Shown here piece by piece: positions 55,027-64,000 of a DNA stretch of 64,000 bases; the stretch's first letter is position 1, and every line of letters begins with the position of its first letter. The notes below the pieces were generated by a model that was not told where the DNA came from, did no database searches, and saw only the letters and a list, made by a program, of their open reading frames with translations. Position numbers and translations under genes: made by a program. Source of the DNA: Cereibacter johrii (GTDB taxonomy: Bacteria > Pseudomonadota > Alphaproteobacteria > Rhodobacterales > Rhodobacteraceae); contig NZ_MABH01000165.1 of the NCBI RefSeq assembly GCF_001720585.1, positions 27,674 through 91,673 of the forward strand, read 5' to 3'.

Positions 55027-56494
55027 CCCCCTGCGCCAGCGGCAGGGCGGCCGACCAGTTGATCGTGTTCGTCTGCCGCCGCATGTAGCCGCGCCAGGCG
55101 TCCGAGCCGCTCTCGCGGCCGCCGCCGGTTTCCTTCTCGCCGCCGAAGGCCCCGCCGATCTCGGCGCCCGAGGGGCCGATGTTCACATTGGCGATCCCGC
55201 AATCCGAGCCTGCCGCCGAGACGAAGGCCTCGGCCTCGCGCAGGTTCAGCGTGAAGATGCAGGAGGACAGGCCCTGCGGCACCGCATTCTGCAGCGCGAT
55301 GGCCTCGTCCAGCGTCTCGTAGCCCATCACATAGAGGATCGGCGCGAAGGTCTCTTCGCAGACGACACCGGTCTGGGCGGGCATCTCGACCAGCGCGGGC
55401 TGGATGTAGGCCCCGCCCGGCACGCCCTCGACCGGCTTGCCGCCATGGACGGTGCCGCCCTCGGCCCGCGCCCGGTCGAGCGCCGCGACCATCCGGTCGC
55501 GCGAGGCCGCGTCGATCAGCGGACCGACGAGCGTTCCTTCCGCGCGCGGATCGCCGATCTTCAGCGAGCCGTAGGCCTTGACCAGTCGCCCCACCAGCTC
55601 GTCCCGCACCGAGTGATGCACGATCAGCCGCCGGAGCGAGGTGCAGCGCTGCCCGGCGGTGCCCACGGCCGAGAAGACGATGGCGCGCACCGCCATGTCG
55701 AGATCGGCCGAGGGCGCCACGATCATCGCATTGTTGCCGCCAAGCTCGAGGATCGGGCGGCCGAAGCGGGCCGCGACATTGGGCCCGACGATCCGCCCCA
55801 TCCGGGTGGAGCCGGTGGCCGAGACGATCGGCACCTCGGGCGAGAGAACCAGCGCCTCGCCGATCTCGGGCCCGCCCATCACCAGTTGCGCAAGCCCCTC
55901 GGGCGCGTCGCCGAAGCGGGCGAGCGCCCGGCCGAGGATCGCCATCGAGGCGAGCGCGGGGAGCGGCGTCTTCTCGGAGGGTTTCCAGATCACAGGGTTG
56001 CCGCAGACGAGCGCCAGCGCCGCGTTCCACGACCAGACCGCCACCGGGAAGTTGAAGGCCGAGATGACCGCGCAGGGCCCCATCGGGTGCCAGGTCTCCA
56101 TCATCCGGTGGCCCGGCCGCTCGGAGGCGATGGTGAGGCCATAGAGCTGCCGCGAGAGGCCCACCGCGAAGTCGCAGATGTCGATCATCTCCTGCACTTC
56201 GCCCAGACCCTCGGAGGTGATCTTGCCCGCCTCGAGCGTCACGAGCGCGCCGAGCTCGGCCTTGGCCGCGCGCAGTTCCTCGCCGAAGAGCCGGACGAGT
56301 TCGCCCCGCCGGGGGGCGGGCACCTCGCGCCAGAGGCGGAAGGCCTCCTGCGCGCGGGCGATGAGGCCGGGCATGGCGGCAGGGTCCGTGGGATGGACGC
56401 GGCCGATCTCGGCCCCGTCGATGGGCGAGAGGACGGACAGGCTGCCGCCGGTGGCTGCGTCCGCGATGCCGAGGGCGTGGAATAGGTCTGTCAT
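55010..56494 (-). CDS. ALDH7-type aldehyde dehydrogenase (2-aminoadipate semialdehyde dehydrogenase-like)
   Basis: A 494-residue NAD-dependent dehydrogenase. The N-terminal ALDH7 region, cofactor segment FNFPVAVWSWNAALALVCGN, ELGGNNAMIVAPSADLDMAV with the general-base Glu, and the nucleophile GTAGQRCTSLRRL are all present. ELGGNNA and the C-terminal ANVNIGPSGAEIGGAFGGEK are typical of antiquitin/AmaB, which oxidise 2-aminoadipate 6-semialdehyde in lysine breakdown. It is the last gene of an operon with an E1 fusion and a FabD-like gene. Confidence 0.85.
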   Translation of the reverse strand: MTDLFHALGIADAATGGSLSVLSPIDGAEIGRVHPTDPAAMPGLIARAQEAFRLWREVPAPRRGELVRLFGEELRAAKAELGALVTLEAGKITSEGLGEVQEMIDICDFAVGLSRQLYGLTIASERPGHRMMETWHPMGPCAVISAFNFPVAVWSWNAALALVCGNPVIWKPSEKTPLPALASMAILGRALARFGDAPEGLAQLVMGGPEIGEALVLSPEVPIVSATGSTRMGRIVGPNVAARFGRPILELGGNNAMIVAPSADLDMAVRAIVFSAVGTAGQRCTSLRRLIVHHSVRDELVGRLVKAYGSLKIGDPRAEGTLVGPLIDAASRDRMVAALDRARAEGGTVHGGKPVEGVPGGAYIQPALVEMPAQTGVVCEETFAPILYVMGYETLDEAIALQNAVPQGLSSCIFTLNLREAEAFVSAAGSDCGIANVNIGPSGAEIGGAFGGEKETGGGRESGSDAWRGYMRRQTNTINWSAALPLAQGVKFDI

Positions 56495-57525
56495 CTGGGT
56501 CCTCCTGTGACGCGCCCGCGCTGGTCCTCGCGCCCCAGTGCGATCAGCAGGGGGCTTTCGGCCTGACGGGTCTGGAAATCCTTGCGGTCCTTCATCCCGC
56601 GCCAGCCGGCGAGGATCAAGCTCTGCGCCACGGCCCCGCCCAGCGTGGTGCCGGGGCCGAGCACGACGAAGGCGTCGGGCGCGAATTCCCGCGCGGCGAC
56701 CGCAATGGCGCGGGTGAAATCGTAGGGCTCCGTAACCTGATGGCCGAGCGTATAGGCCCGGAGCGCCGTCGCATCGGTGGCTTTCGGCCACCAGACCGCG
56801 CCGCGCCCGTCGATGAGCGGCAGCTGCGGCTGACGGAAGAGCCCCTCGGGCAGCGCCGCCCGGCCGCGCGCGGCGACCGGCGCCTGAAGGGCGGTGTGGA
56901 AGGCCGCGTGATTGGCCAGCCGCATCGGGAAGCGGCCCTGTTCGGGCGGCACCTCGGCCTCGAAATCGGCCAGACCTTCGGCATTGCCCGCCAGCACGAG
57001 CATCCCTCCGAGCGCGATGGAGAGGCCGAGGATGCGCCCCGGGCGCGCGTCGATCCCGGCCACCGTCGCCAGCAGCCGCGCGCGGCGGGCGGGATCGGGC
57101 TGCCAGTCCTCGCCCATGACCGGATGGACGATCTGGCCGCCGATCAGCGCTTCCTGCATCAGCGTGCCCATCGTGTTGACGACCCGGAAGCCGTCCTCGG
57201 CCGAGAGGGCGCCGCCGCAGGCCAGCGCCGTGTACCAGCCCAGCGAATTGCCGGTGACGGCCACCACCTCGACGTCCGCGAGCGACAGGAAATCGGCGTA
57301 GCTCGCGGCATAGATCAGCGCCGAGGCATTGTCGCCCCGGGTGTGGCGCGCCACGGAATAGCTCGCGGCCCCGTCGAGGTCGGCCAGCGTCTCCTGCCCC
57401 GCCGCCCGCCGCTGAGCGTCGAACCGGGCGAAGAGCGCGGCCTTGTCGGGGTGGAGCCGGCCGAGAGAGCCCAGTTCTGCCTTGGTGTAGGTGCCGCGGC
57501 CGGGGCAGACGACGACGACCCTCAT
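56491..57525 (-). CDS. FabD-like acyltransferase-fold protein
   Basis: A 344-residue protein of the malonyl-CoA:ACP transacylase fold. The N terminus VVVVCPGRGTYTKAELGSLG is followed by the serine elbow AVTGNSLGWYTALACGGALS. A His is present in RLANHAAFHTALQAP, so the Ser-His dyad looks complete. The Arg position of malonyl-specific enzymes is not evident, so the acyl group is unknown. It overlaps both the E1 gene and the aldehyde dehydrogenase gene by four bases. No ACP gene is nearby. Confidence 0.75.
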   Translation of the reverse strand: MRVVVVCPGRGTYTKAELGSLGRLHPDKAALFARFDAQRRAAGQETLADLDGAASYSVARHTRGDNASALIYAASYADFLSLADVEVVAVTGNSLGWYTALACGGALSAEDGFRVVNTMGTLMQEALIGGQIVHPVMGEDWQPDPARRARLLATVAGIDARPGRILGLSIALGGMLVLAGNAEGLADFEAEVPPEQGRFPMRLANHAAFHTALQAPVAARGRAALPEGLFRQPQLPLIDGRGAVWWPKATDATALRAYTLGHQVTEPYDFTRAIAVAAREFAPDAFVVLGPGTTLGGAVAQSLILAGWRGMKDRKDFQTRQAESPLLIALGREDQRGRVTGGPR

Positions 57526-59705
57526 GCCCGCACCAGCGCAAGCGCCGCCTCGGCGATGCCGGCGGCCGAGGGCAGGGTGGCGGCATAGGCGGGGCCGGTG
57601 GCGATGAAACTGTCCTCGGCGGTGATGCGGGCGATGCGGGTGCGGCCCGCCTCGGCCAAGGCCGTCATCAGCGCCTCGGCCGGGCCGCCGGCCGAGCGGC
57701 GGCATTCATCCACCACAAGAACGGCGCGGCAGTCCTGCGTGGCCCTGAGCATCGCTTCGAGCGGCAGGGGCGCGAGCCAGCGCAGATCGAGGATCCGCGC
57801 GGCCACGCCGTTTTCACGAAGCGTGAAATTCGCCTGCTGCGACAGATACATGCCGTTGCCGAAGGTCACGATGGCCAGATCCCGGCCCTCGCCGTGGCAG
57901 CCTATCTCGCCGAAGCGGAGGCGCTCGGACGGGTCGGGATAGGGCCGCATCCAGCCCCCGTCCTTCTCTTCCGCGAGGTCGCGCATCGGATAGAGCGCGA
58001 TGGGTTCGAGAAAGCCCCCCAGCCGCTGCTCCTCGCGCGCGAGCCGCACGCATTCGCGCAGCATCATCGCGGCCTCGGCCCCGTCCGAGGGGCAGGCGAG
58101 GATCAGCCCGGGGATGTCGCGCAGGACGGCGATGGAATTGTCGTTGTGGAAATGGCCGCCGAAGCCCTTCTGGTAGCCGAGCCCCGCGATCCGCAGGACC
58201 ATCGGGTTGGCATATTGTCCGTTCGAGAAGAAGGGCAGGGTGGCCGCCTCGCCGCGGATCTGGTCCTCGGCATTGTGGAGATAGGCGAGGAACTGGATCT
58301 CGGGGACGGGCAGGAAGCCGTTGTGGGCCATGCCGATCCCGAGGCCGAGGATCGACTGTTCATCGAGCAGCGTGTCGATCACCCGGTCGGCGCCGAAGCG
58401 GGTCTGGAGCTTCTGGGTCACGCCATAGACCCCGCCCTTGCGGCCCACATCCTCGCCCATCAGCACGATCTCGGGGTGGGCGAGCATGAGATCGGTGAGC
58501 GCCCAGTTGAGCAGGCGGCTCATCGGCTGCGGCTCGGCCATCGCCTTGAGGTCGGAGCCGAAGGCCGCGGCGCGGGCCTCGGCCGAGGGGCCGTTGGTGG
58601 GGGCGCAGGTCCGGGCCGGGGGGATCAGGCTCGCCATCACGTCGGAGGCGCTCTTGAGCCGCGGCCGGGTGACCGCCTCGGCCGCGACCCGGTCCACGCG
58701 CTCCTGCGTCTCGAGATAGATCGCGAGCGCCTCGTCGGGGTCGAGCGCGCCTGCGTCCGCCATCAGCCGGACGCTGTGCAGGAGCGGATCGTTGGCCTCC
58801 TCGGCCTCGACCTCCTCGCGGCTCAGGTAGGTGGTGGGCAGGTCCGCGCCGGCATGGCCGTAGAGGCGGACGGTTTCGAGATGCAGGAAGGCGGGCCTGC
58901 GGCGGTTGCGGACATGGGCCGCGGCCTCGGCCGCCACGGCGTAAGTCTCTGACATGTCGAGACCGTTGGCGCGGAAGTAGCGCAGGCCGGGGCGGGCGCG
59001 GAAGCTCGCCTCGATCCAGCCGCGCGGGGTTCTGGTCGAGATGCCGATGCCATTGTCCTCGCAGACGAAGAGGATCGGCAGCGGCACCGACTGGAAGGCG
59101 GTCCAGCCTGCGGTGTTGAAGGCGCCCTGCGCGGTGGAATGGTTGGCCGAGGCGTCGCCGAAGCTCGCCATCACCAGCGCATCCTCGGGCAGGGCGCGGT
59201 GCTCGGGCGGGCGGCGCCGCGCGAGCCCCAGCGAATAGGCGGCGCCCACCGCCTTCGGCAGGTGGCTCGCGATGGTCGAGGTCTGGGGCGGAATGGCGAG
59301 CGCCTTCGAGCCCAGCACCTTGTGCCGCCCGCCGGAGATCGGATCCTCGGCGGAGGAGGCGAAGGACAGAAGCATGTCCCAGGCGATGCTCTGGCCGAGC
59401 TGCGCCGCGCGCGCGATCTGGAAGGCCGCGTCGCGGTAATGGAGGAAGGCCATGTCATCGGGACGCAGCGCATGGGCCACGGCGGCCATCCCCTCGTGCC
59501 CCGAGGAGCCGATCGTGTAGAAGCCCTGCCCCGCCTTCTGCATGGCCCGGCTGGTCCGGTCGAGCGCGCGCGACAGGCACTGGCTGCGGAAGAGCGCCAC
59601 CATCTCGTGCGGGGCGAGGCCCGGTGTGGGCGGGGCGCCCGCCGGCAGGTCGCGGGCCTTCACGCGGGCGAGAAAATTCTCATGGACGATGAGCGAGCGG
59701 GGCAT
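57522..59705 (-). CDS. Fused E1 alpha-beta thiamine-diphosphate 2-oxoacid dehydrogenase
   Basis: A 727-residue fusion. Residues 30-370 are an E1 alpha domain with ThDP motif [20 protein letters not shown] and [13 protein letters not shown]; residues 390-727 are an E1 beta domain ([54 protein letters not shown]). It decarboxylates a 2-oxo acid, normally passing the acyl group to a lipoyl E2. No E2 or E3 gene adjoins. With ALDH7 and glutaryl-CoA dehydrogenase next to it, 2-oxoadipate is the substrate I favour; branched-chain acids remain possible. Confidence 0.85.
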   Translation of the reverse strand: MPRSLIVHENFLARVKARDLPAGAPPTPGLAPHEMVALFRSQCLSRALDRTSRAMQKAGQGFYTIGSSGHEGMAAVAHALRPDDMAFLHYRDAAFQIARAAQLGQSIAWDMLLSFASSAEDPISGGRHKVLGSKALAIPPQTSTIASHLPKAVGAAYSLGLARRRPPEHRALPEDALVMASFGDASANHSTAQGAFNTAGWTAFQSVPLPILFVCEDNGIGISTRTPRGWIEASFRARPGLRYFRANGLDMSETYAVAAEAAAHVRNRRRPAFLHLETVRLYGHAGADLPTTYLSREEVEAEEANDPLLHSVRLMADAGALDPDEALAIYLETQERVDRVAAEAVTRPRLKSASDVMASLIPPARTCAPTNGPSAEARAAAFGSDLKAMAEPQPMSRLLNWALTDLMLAHPEIVLMGEDVGRKGGVYGVTQKLQTRFGADRVIDTLLDEQSILGLGIGMAHNGFLPVPEIQFLAYLHNAEDQIRGEAATLPFFSNGQYANPMVLRIAGLGYQKGFGGHFHNDNSIAVLRDIPGLILACPSDGAEAAMMLRECVRLAREEQRLGGFLEPIALYPMRDLAEEKDGGWMRPYPDPSERLRFGEIGCHGEGRDLAIVTFGNGMYLSQQANFTLRENGVAARILDLRWLAPLPLEAMLRATQDCRAVLVVDECRRSAGGPAEALMTALAEAGRTRIARITAEDSFIATGPAYAATLPSAAGIAEAALALVRA

Positions 59706-59722
59706 GGGGCCTTTCCGTCCGG

Positions 59723-59780
59723 CGGAGGCTCCGGGGAACGGTCGGAGCCTCCGGCGGGGATATTTTTGCCAGAATGAATG
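59723..59780. repeat. Hairpin plus GGCGGGGATATTT intergenic element
   Basis: CGGAGGCTCCG (59723-59733) and CGGAGCCTCCG (59743-59753) form a perfect 11-bp stem, followed on the plus strand by GGCGGGGATATTTTTGCCAG and AATGA. The layout repeats that of the element at 43669-43722 in its own orientation. It fills the gap between gcdH and the E1 gene and may reduce read-through. Confidence 0.6.
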
Positions 59781-60992
59781 TCAGAAGAAGGCCTGCAGCC
59801 CGGTGATCGCGCGGCCGAGGATGAGGGCATGGACATCGTGGGTGCCCTCGTAGGTGTTCACCGTCTCGAGGTTCGCCATGTGGCGCATGACGTGGAAATC
59901 CTCCTGGATCCCGTTGCCGCCGTGCATGTCGCGGGCGTGGCGCGCGGCCTCGAGCGCCTTGCCGCAGTTGGTGCGCTTGACGATGGAGATCATCTCGGGC
60001 GCGGCATTGGCCTCGTCGAGGAGGCGACCGACGCGGAGGCTCGCCTGTGCGCCCAGCGCGATGTCGGTCATCATGTTGGCGAGCTTGAGCTGGTAGAGCT
60101 GGGTCTGGGCCAGCGGGCGGCCGAACTGCTTGCGGTCGAGCCCATACTGGCGCGCGGCATGGAGGCAGGCCTCGGCCGCGCCGAGCACGCCCCAGCTGAT
60201 GCCGTAGCGGGCGCGGTTGAGGCAGCCGAACGGGCCCTTGAGCCCCTCGACGCCGGGCAGGAGCGCCTCCTCGCCGACCTCGACCCCCTCCATCACGATC
60301 TCGCCGGTGATCGAGGCGCGCAAGGAGAGCTTGCCGCCGATCTTCGGCGCGGAGAGGCCCTTCATCCCCTTCTCCAGCACGAAGCCGCGGATCTTGCCGC
60401 CGTGGGCTTCGGACTTGGCCCAGACCACGAAGACATCCGCGATGGGCGCGTTCGAGATCCACATCTTCGAGCCGTGCAGGACGTAGCCCGTGGCGGTCTT
60501 GCGGGCCACGGTCTTCATGCCGGCCGGGTCGGAGCCCGCGTCGGGTTCCGTGAGGCCGAAACAGCCGATGAGCGTGCCCTTTGCCAGGCCCGGCAGGTAG
60601 CGGCGGCGCTGATCTTCCGAGCCGTAGGCGTAGATCGGATACATCACGAGCGAGGATTGCACCGACATCATCGAGCGGTAGCCCGAATCCACCCGCTCGA
60701 TCTCGCGCGCGATGAGGCCGTAGGAGACGTAGGAGGCGCCGAGACCGCCGTATTCCTCGGGCACGGTGGCGCCGAGGAGGCCCATCTCGCCCATCTCGCG
60801 GAAGATGGCCGGATCGGTCTGTTCCTCGCGGTAGGCGGCGGTCACCCGCGGCATCAGCCGCTCCTGCGCATAGGCGTGGGCGCCGTCGCGCAGCATCCGC
60901 TCCTCTTCCGAAAGCTGAAGCTCCATGCGGAAGGGATCCTCCCAGTCGAAGCGGCCGAGATCGGGGGCATCCTTGGCCTTCAGGTCCTTCAT
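59781..60992 (-). CDS. gcdH: Glutaryl-CoA dehydrogenase
   Basis: A 403-residue acyl-CoA dehydrogenase. It has [60 protein letters not shown] and the catalytic Glu in [20 protein letters not shown]. The [13 protein letters not shown] stretch and TEPDxGSDP are diagnostic for GcdH, which converts glutaryl-CoA to crotonyl-CoA with loss of CO2. The ATG at 60992 follows GGAGGACGCC. It is divergent from a LysR regulator that probably controls it. Confidence 0.93.
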   Translation of the reverse strand: MKDLKAKDAPDLGRFDWEDPFRMELQLSEEERMLRDGAHAYAQERLMPRVTAAYREEQTDPAIFREMGEMGLLGATVPEEYGGLGASYVSYGLIAREIERVDSGYRSMMSVQSSLVMYPIYAYGSEDQRRRYLPGLAKGTLIGCFGLTEPDAGSDPAGMKTVARKTATGYVLHGSKMWISNAPIADVFVVWAKSEAHGGKIRGFVLEKGMKGLSAPKIGGKLSLRASITGEIVMEGVEVGEEALLPGVEGLKGPFGCLNRARYGISWGVLGAAEACLHAARQYGLDRKQFGRPLAQTQLYQLKLANMMTDIALGAQASLRVGRLLDEANAAPEMISIVKRTNCGKALEAARHARDMHGGNGIQEDFHVMRHMANLETVNTYEGTHDVHALILGRAITGLQAFF

Positions 60993-61090
60993 GGCGTCCT
61001 CCGGAGATATGCGGTTTGCGGGCAGATAGCGCTTCATGCCGCCGGAGGATAACGCTAATTTCGCCGGAGTTCATGCAGGGAGTGCATCAA

Positions 61091-61987
61091 GTGGCATTCG
61101 CGCGGCGCTATCTGCCCCCGGTGGGACAGCTTGCGGCCTTCGAGGCGGTGACGCGGACGGGCTCGACGGCGGCGGCCGCGCGCGAGCTCGATCTGACGCA
61201 GGGCACGGTGAGCCGGCTGGTGCAGGGGCTTGAGGAGCAGCTGGGCGTGGCGCTGTTCCAGCGGCAGCGGAAGCGGCTGAGGCCCACGCAGGCGGCGCTG
61301 GCCTATGCGGCCGAGGTGCGGCGCGCGCTCGATATCCTCGGGCGGGCCTCGCTGCGGCTTGCGTCGGACCCGGACGGCGGGGTGCTGTCGCTGGCGATCC
61401 TGCCGACCTTCGGCACGCATTGGCTGGCGCCGCGGCTGCCGGGGGTTCTCAAGGCCCATCCGGGGGTGACGATCAATCTCGCGACGCGGCTGAAGCCCTT
61501 CGAGTTCGAGGGCGAGGAGTTCGACGCGGCGATCCATTTCGGCAGCCCCACCTGGCCGCGGGCCGGGCATCTGCGGCTGTTCGGCGAGGGAGTGGTGGCG
61601 GTCGCGGCGCCGGAGTTCCTGGCCGCGCATCCGGTGGCGGCGGCGGCGGACCTGCTGGCGCTGCCGCTGCTCACGCTCGAGACGCGGCCGCGCGGCTGGG
61701 CGGGGTGGTTCGCCCATCACGGGGTGGTGGCGGCGGTGCCGCGGGGGATGGTGTTCGATCAGTTCGCCACCATGATGCAGGCGGCGATCCACGGGATCGG
61801 CGCGGCGCTTCTGCCGGAATTCCTCGCCGGGCCCGCGCTGGCCGAGGGGACGCTGGTGCCGGCCCTTGGCGGCCCGGTCCAGGGGCGGCACGCCTATTGG
61901 CTGGTCTGGCCCGAGGACCGCGGCGACCATCCGCCGCTCGCGGCCTTCCGCGACTGGCTCAGGGCCGAGACGGAAGGTCTTGCCTGA
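61091..61987 (+). CDS. LysR-family regulator (GcvA-like), likely controls gcdH operon
   Basis: About 298 residues. The HTH is in GQLAAFEAVTRTGSTAAAAR and LDLTQGTVSRLVQGLEEQLG, followed by an effector domain with AILPTFGTHWLAPRLPGVLK and FDAAIHFGSPTWP, the GcvA-type pattern. The start is placed at GTG 61091 because AGGGAG lies eight bases upstream; ATG 61073 has only a three-base spacing. It is divergent from gcdH, 98 bases apart, and its 3' end overlaps nagA by 29 bases. Confidence 0.88.
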   Translation: MAFARRYLPPVGQLAAFEAVTRTGSTAAAARELDLTQGTVSRLVQGLEEQLGVALFQRQRKRLRPTQAALAYAAEVRRALDILGRASLRLASDPDGGVLSLAILPTFGTHWLAPRLPGVLKAHPGVTINLATRLKPFEFEGEEFDAAIHFGSPTWPRAGHLRLFGEGVVAVAAPEFLAAHPVAAAADLLALPLLTLETRPRGWAGWFAHHGVVAAVPRGMVFDQFATMMQAAIHGIGAALLPEFLAGPALAEGTLVPALGGPVQGRHAYWLVWPEDRGDHPPLAAFRDWLRAETEGLA

Positions 61988-63092
61988 CGCCCGCCCGCCA
62001 GAGGGCGGTGGGGTAGAGGTCGGGGGTCAGGAGAACGAGATCGGCCGGGGCGCCGGGCGCGAGGCAGCCCAGATCGGGGCGGCCGATGGCGCGCGCCGGG
62101 GTCGAGGTCGCCATGGCCAGCGCGCGCTCGGGCGAGACGCCGAAGTGCAGGAGGTTGCGGATGGCTTGCGGCAGCGTCAGATCGGCGCCGGCGAGCGTGC
62201 CCGAGGCCAGCGTGAGCCGCCCCTCGCGGCGCAGGATGCGCCGGCCGTTCAGCTCGAACCCGTCGAGATCGGTGCCCGCCACCGCCATGCAGTCCGAGAC
62301 GAGGAAGAGCCCCTCGGGTTTGGCTGCCAGCGCGATGCGGATCAGCTCGGGCGCGACATGGTGGCCGTCGGCGATGAGGCCGGTCGGGACCGGAGAGGTC
62401 AGCGCCGCACCCGGCAGGCCGGGCTCGCGATGGCCGAGCGGGCTCATCGCATTGAAGAGATGCGTGACGCAGGCGGCCCCGGCGGCGAAGGCCCTGCGGG
62501 CCTCGTCCATCGTGCAGTCGGTATGGCCGAGGCTCACCACGATCCCGGCGGCGGCGAGGGCCGCGATCTCTTCCGGGCGTGCGGCGGAGGGCGAGAGGGT
62601 CAGCATGAGCCGCGGCAGGCTCCGGGCGGCCTCGAGGTAGAGCGCGAGGTCCGCCTCCTCCAGCGGACGCACGAGGTCTCCGTCGTGCGCCCCCTTCTTC
62701 GCCGGGTCGATGTGGGGCCCCTCGAGATGCAGGCCGAGGAGGCCGGGCGTGCCCGCGGCCTCCTGCGCGGCGGCGATCACGCGGGCCACCGCGGCGGGCC
62801 TGTCGGTGACGAGCGTCGGCAGCACATGGAGCACGCCGAGCCCCTCCTGACTGGCGCAGATATGGGCGAAGGTTGCGGCGGTGGCGGTGCCGTCGAGCAT
62901 GACGCCGCCGCTGCCGTTCACCTGAAGATCGATGAGGCCGGGGGCCAGGATGCCCTCCACCTGCTCCACCCGTTGCCCGGGTGCCTCCCCGGGCGGCAGG
63001 ATCGCGGCCACCCGACCGTCGCCAAGGAGGAGGTCGCCGTCCCGGAACCCGGTCCCGTCGAAGAGGGTGGCGCCGCGAAGAACGATAGACAT
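61959..63092 (-). CDS. nagA: N-acetylglucosamine-6-phosphate deacetylase
   Basis: A 377-residue amidohydrolase giving glucosamine 6-phosphate and acetate. The motifs are LAPGLIDLQVNGSGGVMLD, GLHLEGPHIDPAKKGAHD with the metal-binding Glu, SLGHTDCTMDEARRAF, THLFNAMSPLGHREPGLPGA, GLIADGHHVAPELI and FLVSDCMAVAG with the catalytic Asp. The start at 63092 has AAAGGAGATCCG upstream. No nagB or transporter lies beside it within the window. Confidence 0.93.
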   Translation of the reverse strand: MSIVLRGATLFDGTGFRDGDLLLGDGRVAAILPPGEAPGQRVEQVEGILAPGLIDLQVNGSGGVMLDGTATAATFAHICASQEGLGVLHVLPTLVTDRPAAVARVIAAAQEAAGTPGLLGLHLEGPHIDPAKKGAHDGDLVRPLEEADLALYLEAARSLPRLMLTLSPSAARPEEIAALAAAGIVVSLGHTDCTMDEARRAFAAGAACVTHLFNAMSPLGHREPGLPGAALTSPVPTGLIADGHHVAPELIRIALAAKPEGLFLVSDCMAVAGTDLDGFELNGRRILRREGRLTLASGTLAGADLTLPQAIRNLLHFGVSPERALAMATSTPARAIGRPDLGCLAPGAPADLVLLTPDLYPTALWRAGVRQDLPSRP

Positions 63093-63139
63093 CGGATCTC
63101 CTTTTGCGGGAGCGGAAAAATGCAGGGAAGCGCCCGGTC

Positions 63140-63158
63140 TTTGACGCTCGTTTGACGC
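63140..63158. promoter_or_regulatory. Direct repeat TTTGACGC with 11-bp period
   Basis: TTTGACGC occurs at 63140-63147 and 63151-63158, one helical turn apart, in the 121-base region between divergent nagA and the SARP-type gene. It could be an operator with repeats on one DNA face, or overlapping -35 elements for rightward transcription. Confidence 0.35.
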
Positions 63159-63213
63159 ACCGATCACGCTGGGGGGCTAAGGGTCGGGCGGGAAGTCGTC
63201 AAGGAGGGTCGCG

Positions 63214-64000
63214 ATGTTGTCGGAGACAGCAGCCGCGGTCGGCGCCGCAGGGGTGCAGCCGTTCATCATCGTAAACGCTTTACGCAACGTCGCGGCTCGG
63301 TCACTGTGGCGTGAGTGGACGGTTGCCGAGGCACCGTCCGAGGAACCAGCGGCAGACCGAATGACGGGAGCGTCTCCTGATCTGCGGATGTATCTGTTCG
63401 GGCCCTTCACCGTGCTGGGGCCCGACGGAGAGGAACTGACTCCGAAATCCCGCAAGTCACGCGCCATCCTCGCGATGCTGGCCGTGGCGCCTCGGGGCTC
63501 GCGCTCGCGCGTGTGGCTGCGCGACAAGCTCTGGAGCGACCGGGGCGAGGATCAGGCCTCGGCGAGTCTCCGGCAGGCACTTCTGGACATCCGCAAGTCG
63601 CTCGGGCCCCGCGCGGCGCATGTGCTGACGGCGGACAAGAACACGGTCTCGCTGGATCTGGCGGCGGTGGCGGTGGATGCGCTGGAACTCGCAGCCCGCG
63701 AGCGGCGGGGCGAGGAGGGCAGCACGGAGCATTTCCTCGAGGGGATCGACGTGCGCGATCCCGAATTCGAGGACTGGCTGGCGCTGGAGCGCCAGAGCTG
63801 GTTCGCTCGCCTGGAAGAAGCCGGTTTCGAAGCCGATCTTGCGCCACGCCCCGCGCCCTCGGAGGCGCGCCGCGAGGCGTCGCAGGCGGTGCCGCGCACC
63901 TCTCCGCCGGCTGCGCCGCAGCCGCCGCAATCGCTGCTGCGGCAGGAGGACGAGGGCGGCTGGCGCGTGGCGATGATGCCGCCCGTGATCCTCGGCGGCG
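63214..64000 (+). CDS. SARP/BTAD-type transcriptional regulator (5' part)
   Basis: The frame is open to the window edge (262 codons seen). After a leader (MLSETAAAVGAAGVQPFIIV) comes MYLFGPFTVLGPDGEELTPK and SRKSRAILAMLAVAPRGSRS, then WLRDKLWSDRGEDQASASLR and QALLDIRKSLG. This is the winged-helix plus bacterial transcriptional activation domain pattern of SARP/AfsR-like regulators. A Pro-rich linker follows and a further domain begins at the edge. The ATG at 63214 has AAGGAGG six bases upstream; an ATG at 63361 is the alternative. Confidence 0.8.
   Translation, partial: MLSETAAAVGAAGVQPFIIVNALRNVAARSLWREWTVAEAPSEEPAADRMTGASPDLRMYLFGPFTVLGPDGEELTPKSRKSRAILAMLAVAPRGSRSRVWLRDKLWSDRGEDQASASLRQALLDIRKSLGPRAAHVLTADKNTVSLDLAAVAVDALELAARERRGEEGSTEHFLEGIDVRDPEFEDWLALERQSWFARLEEAGFEADLAPRPAPSEARREASQAVPRTSPPAAPQPPQSLLRQEDEGGWRVAMMPPVILGG

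Noticed and set aside
63270..63284. Palindrome CGTAAA-CGC-TTTACG resembling a LacI-family operator
   Set aside because: It falls inside the coding region of the SARP-type gene if the well-supported ATG at 63214 is correct, so chance or codon effects are as likely.

Overview
The window is 64 kb of GC-rich alphaproteobacterial chromosome. It carries a red-type (form IC) RuBisCO cbb operon with cbbX and cbbR, the short BLUF photoreceptor blrB, PHA genes, an HvrA/Spb-type H-NS protein, pseudoazurin and a PhyR-NepR-EcfG locus. Together these point to a purple non-sulfur member of the Rhodobacterales, very probably Rhodobacter (Cereibacter) sphaeroides chromosome I. I saw no rRNA, tRNA, CRISPR array, insertion sequence or prophage.

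Layout. 1-6.8 kb: the conserved origin-flanking cluster hemJ // maf-aroE-coaE-dnaQ, secB, fxsA, Tim44-like, mltA, smr. The 0.4-kb gap between hemJ and maf holds DnaA boxes and is a candidate oriC. 6.8-14 kb: a LacI regulator and a glyoxalase-like gene, divergent from a sugar/polyol operon (isomerase, dehydrogenase, ABC ATPase, permease, binding protein). 14-17.3 kb: pseudoazurin with an NnrR-type site, a phasin-like protein, an H-NS protein, a nitronate monooxygenase and a glycine-zipper lipoprotein. 17.4-22.5 kb: an operon phaC-fabI-(maoC-pta fusion)-ackA. 22.8-25.7 kb: an alpha/beta hydrolase, two small stress-type genes behind a sigma-EcfG promoter, blrB and a stand-alone receiver protein preceded by a 100-bp tandem repeat. 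26.2-34.1 kb: a complete kdpFABCDE system with an extra microprotein in front. 34.1-39.8 kb: general stress response locus (csbD, histidine kinase, ecfG, nepR // phyR), a receiver-like protein, a Crp/Fnr regulator and a secreted protein. 40-49.8 kb: cbbF-P-A-L-S-X-Y-Z and an AGE-family epimerase, with cbbR divergent. 49.8-54.2 kb: a Liv/Urt-type ABC transporter. 54.5-61 kb: a DUF2478 gene and an operon gcdH - E1 alpha/beta fusion - FabD-like acyltransferase - ALDH7. 61-64 kb: a LysR regulator, nagA, and the start of a SARP/BTAD-type regulator that leaves the window.

How parts connect. The cbb block is the Calvin cycle with its activase and phosphatases. Four promoter regions match GGAAC-N16/17-xGTT, the EcfG consensus: phyR/nepR (both strands of one palindrome), csbD, a PLDc_N/DUF2383 pair, and a secreted protein. 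They suggest a local general-stress regulon. The gcdH/E1/acyltransferase/ALDH7 operon looks like the lower lysine or 2-aminoadipate route to glutaryl-CoA and crotonyl-CoA, with an unusual E1 that has no lipoyl E2 beside it. The phaC cluster joins polyester synthesis to acyl-phosphate/acetate chemistry and has an Fnr-like site upstream. All functions are read from sequence alone; no search was run.
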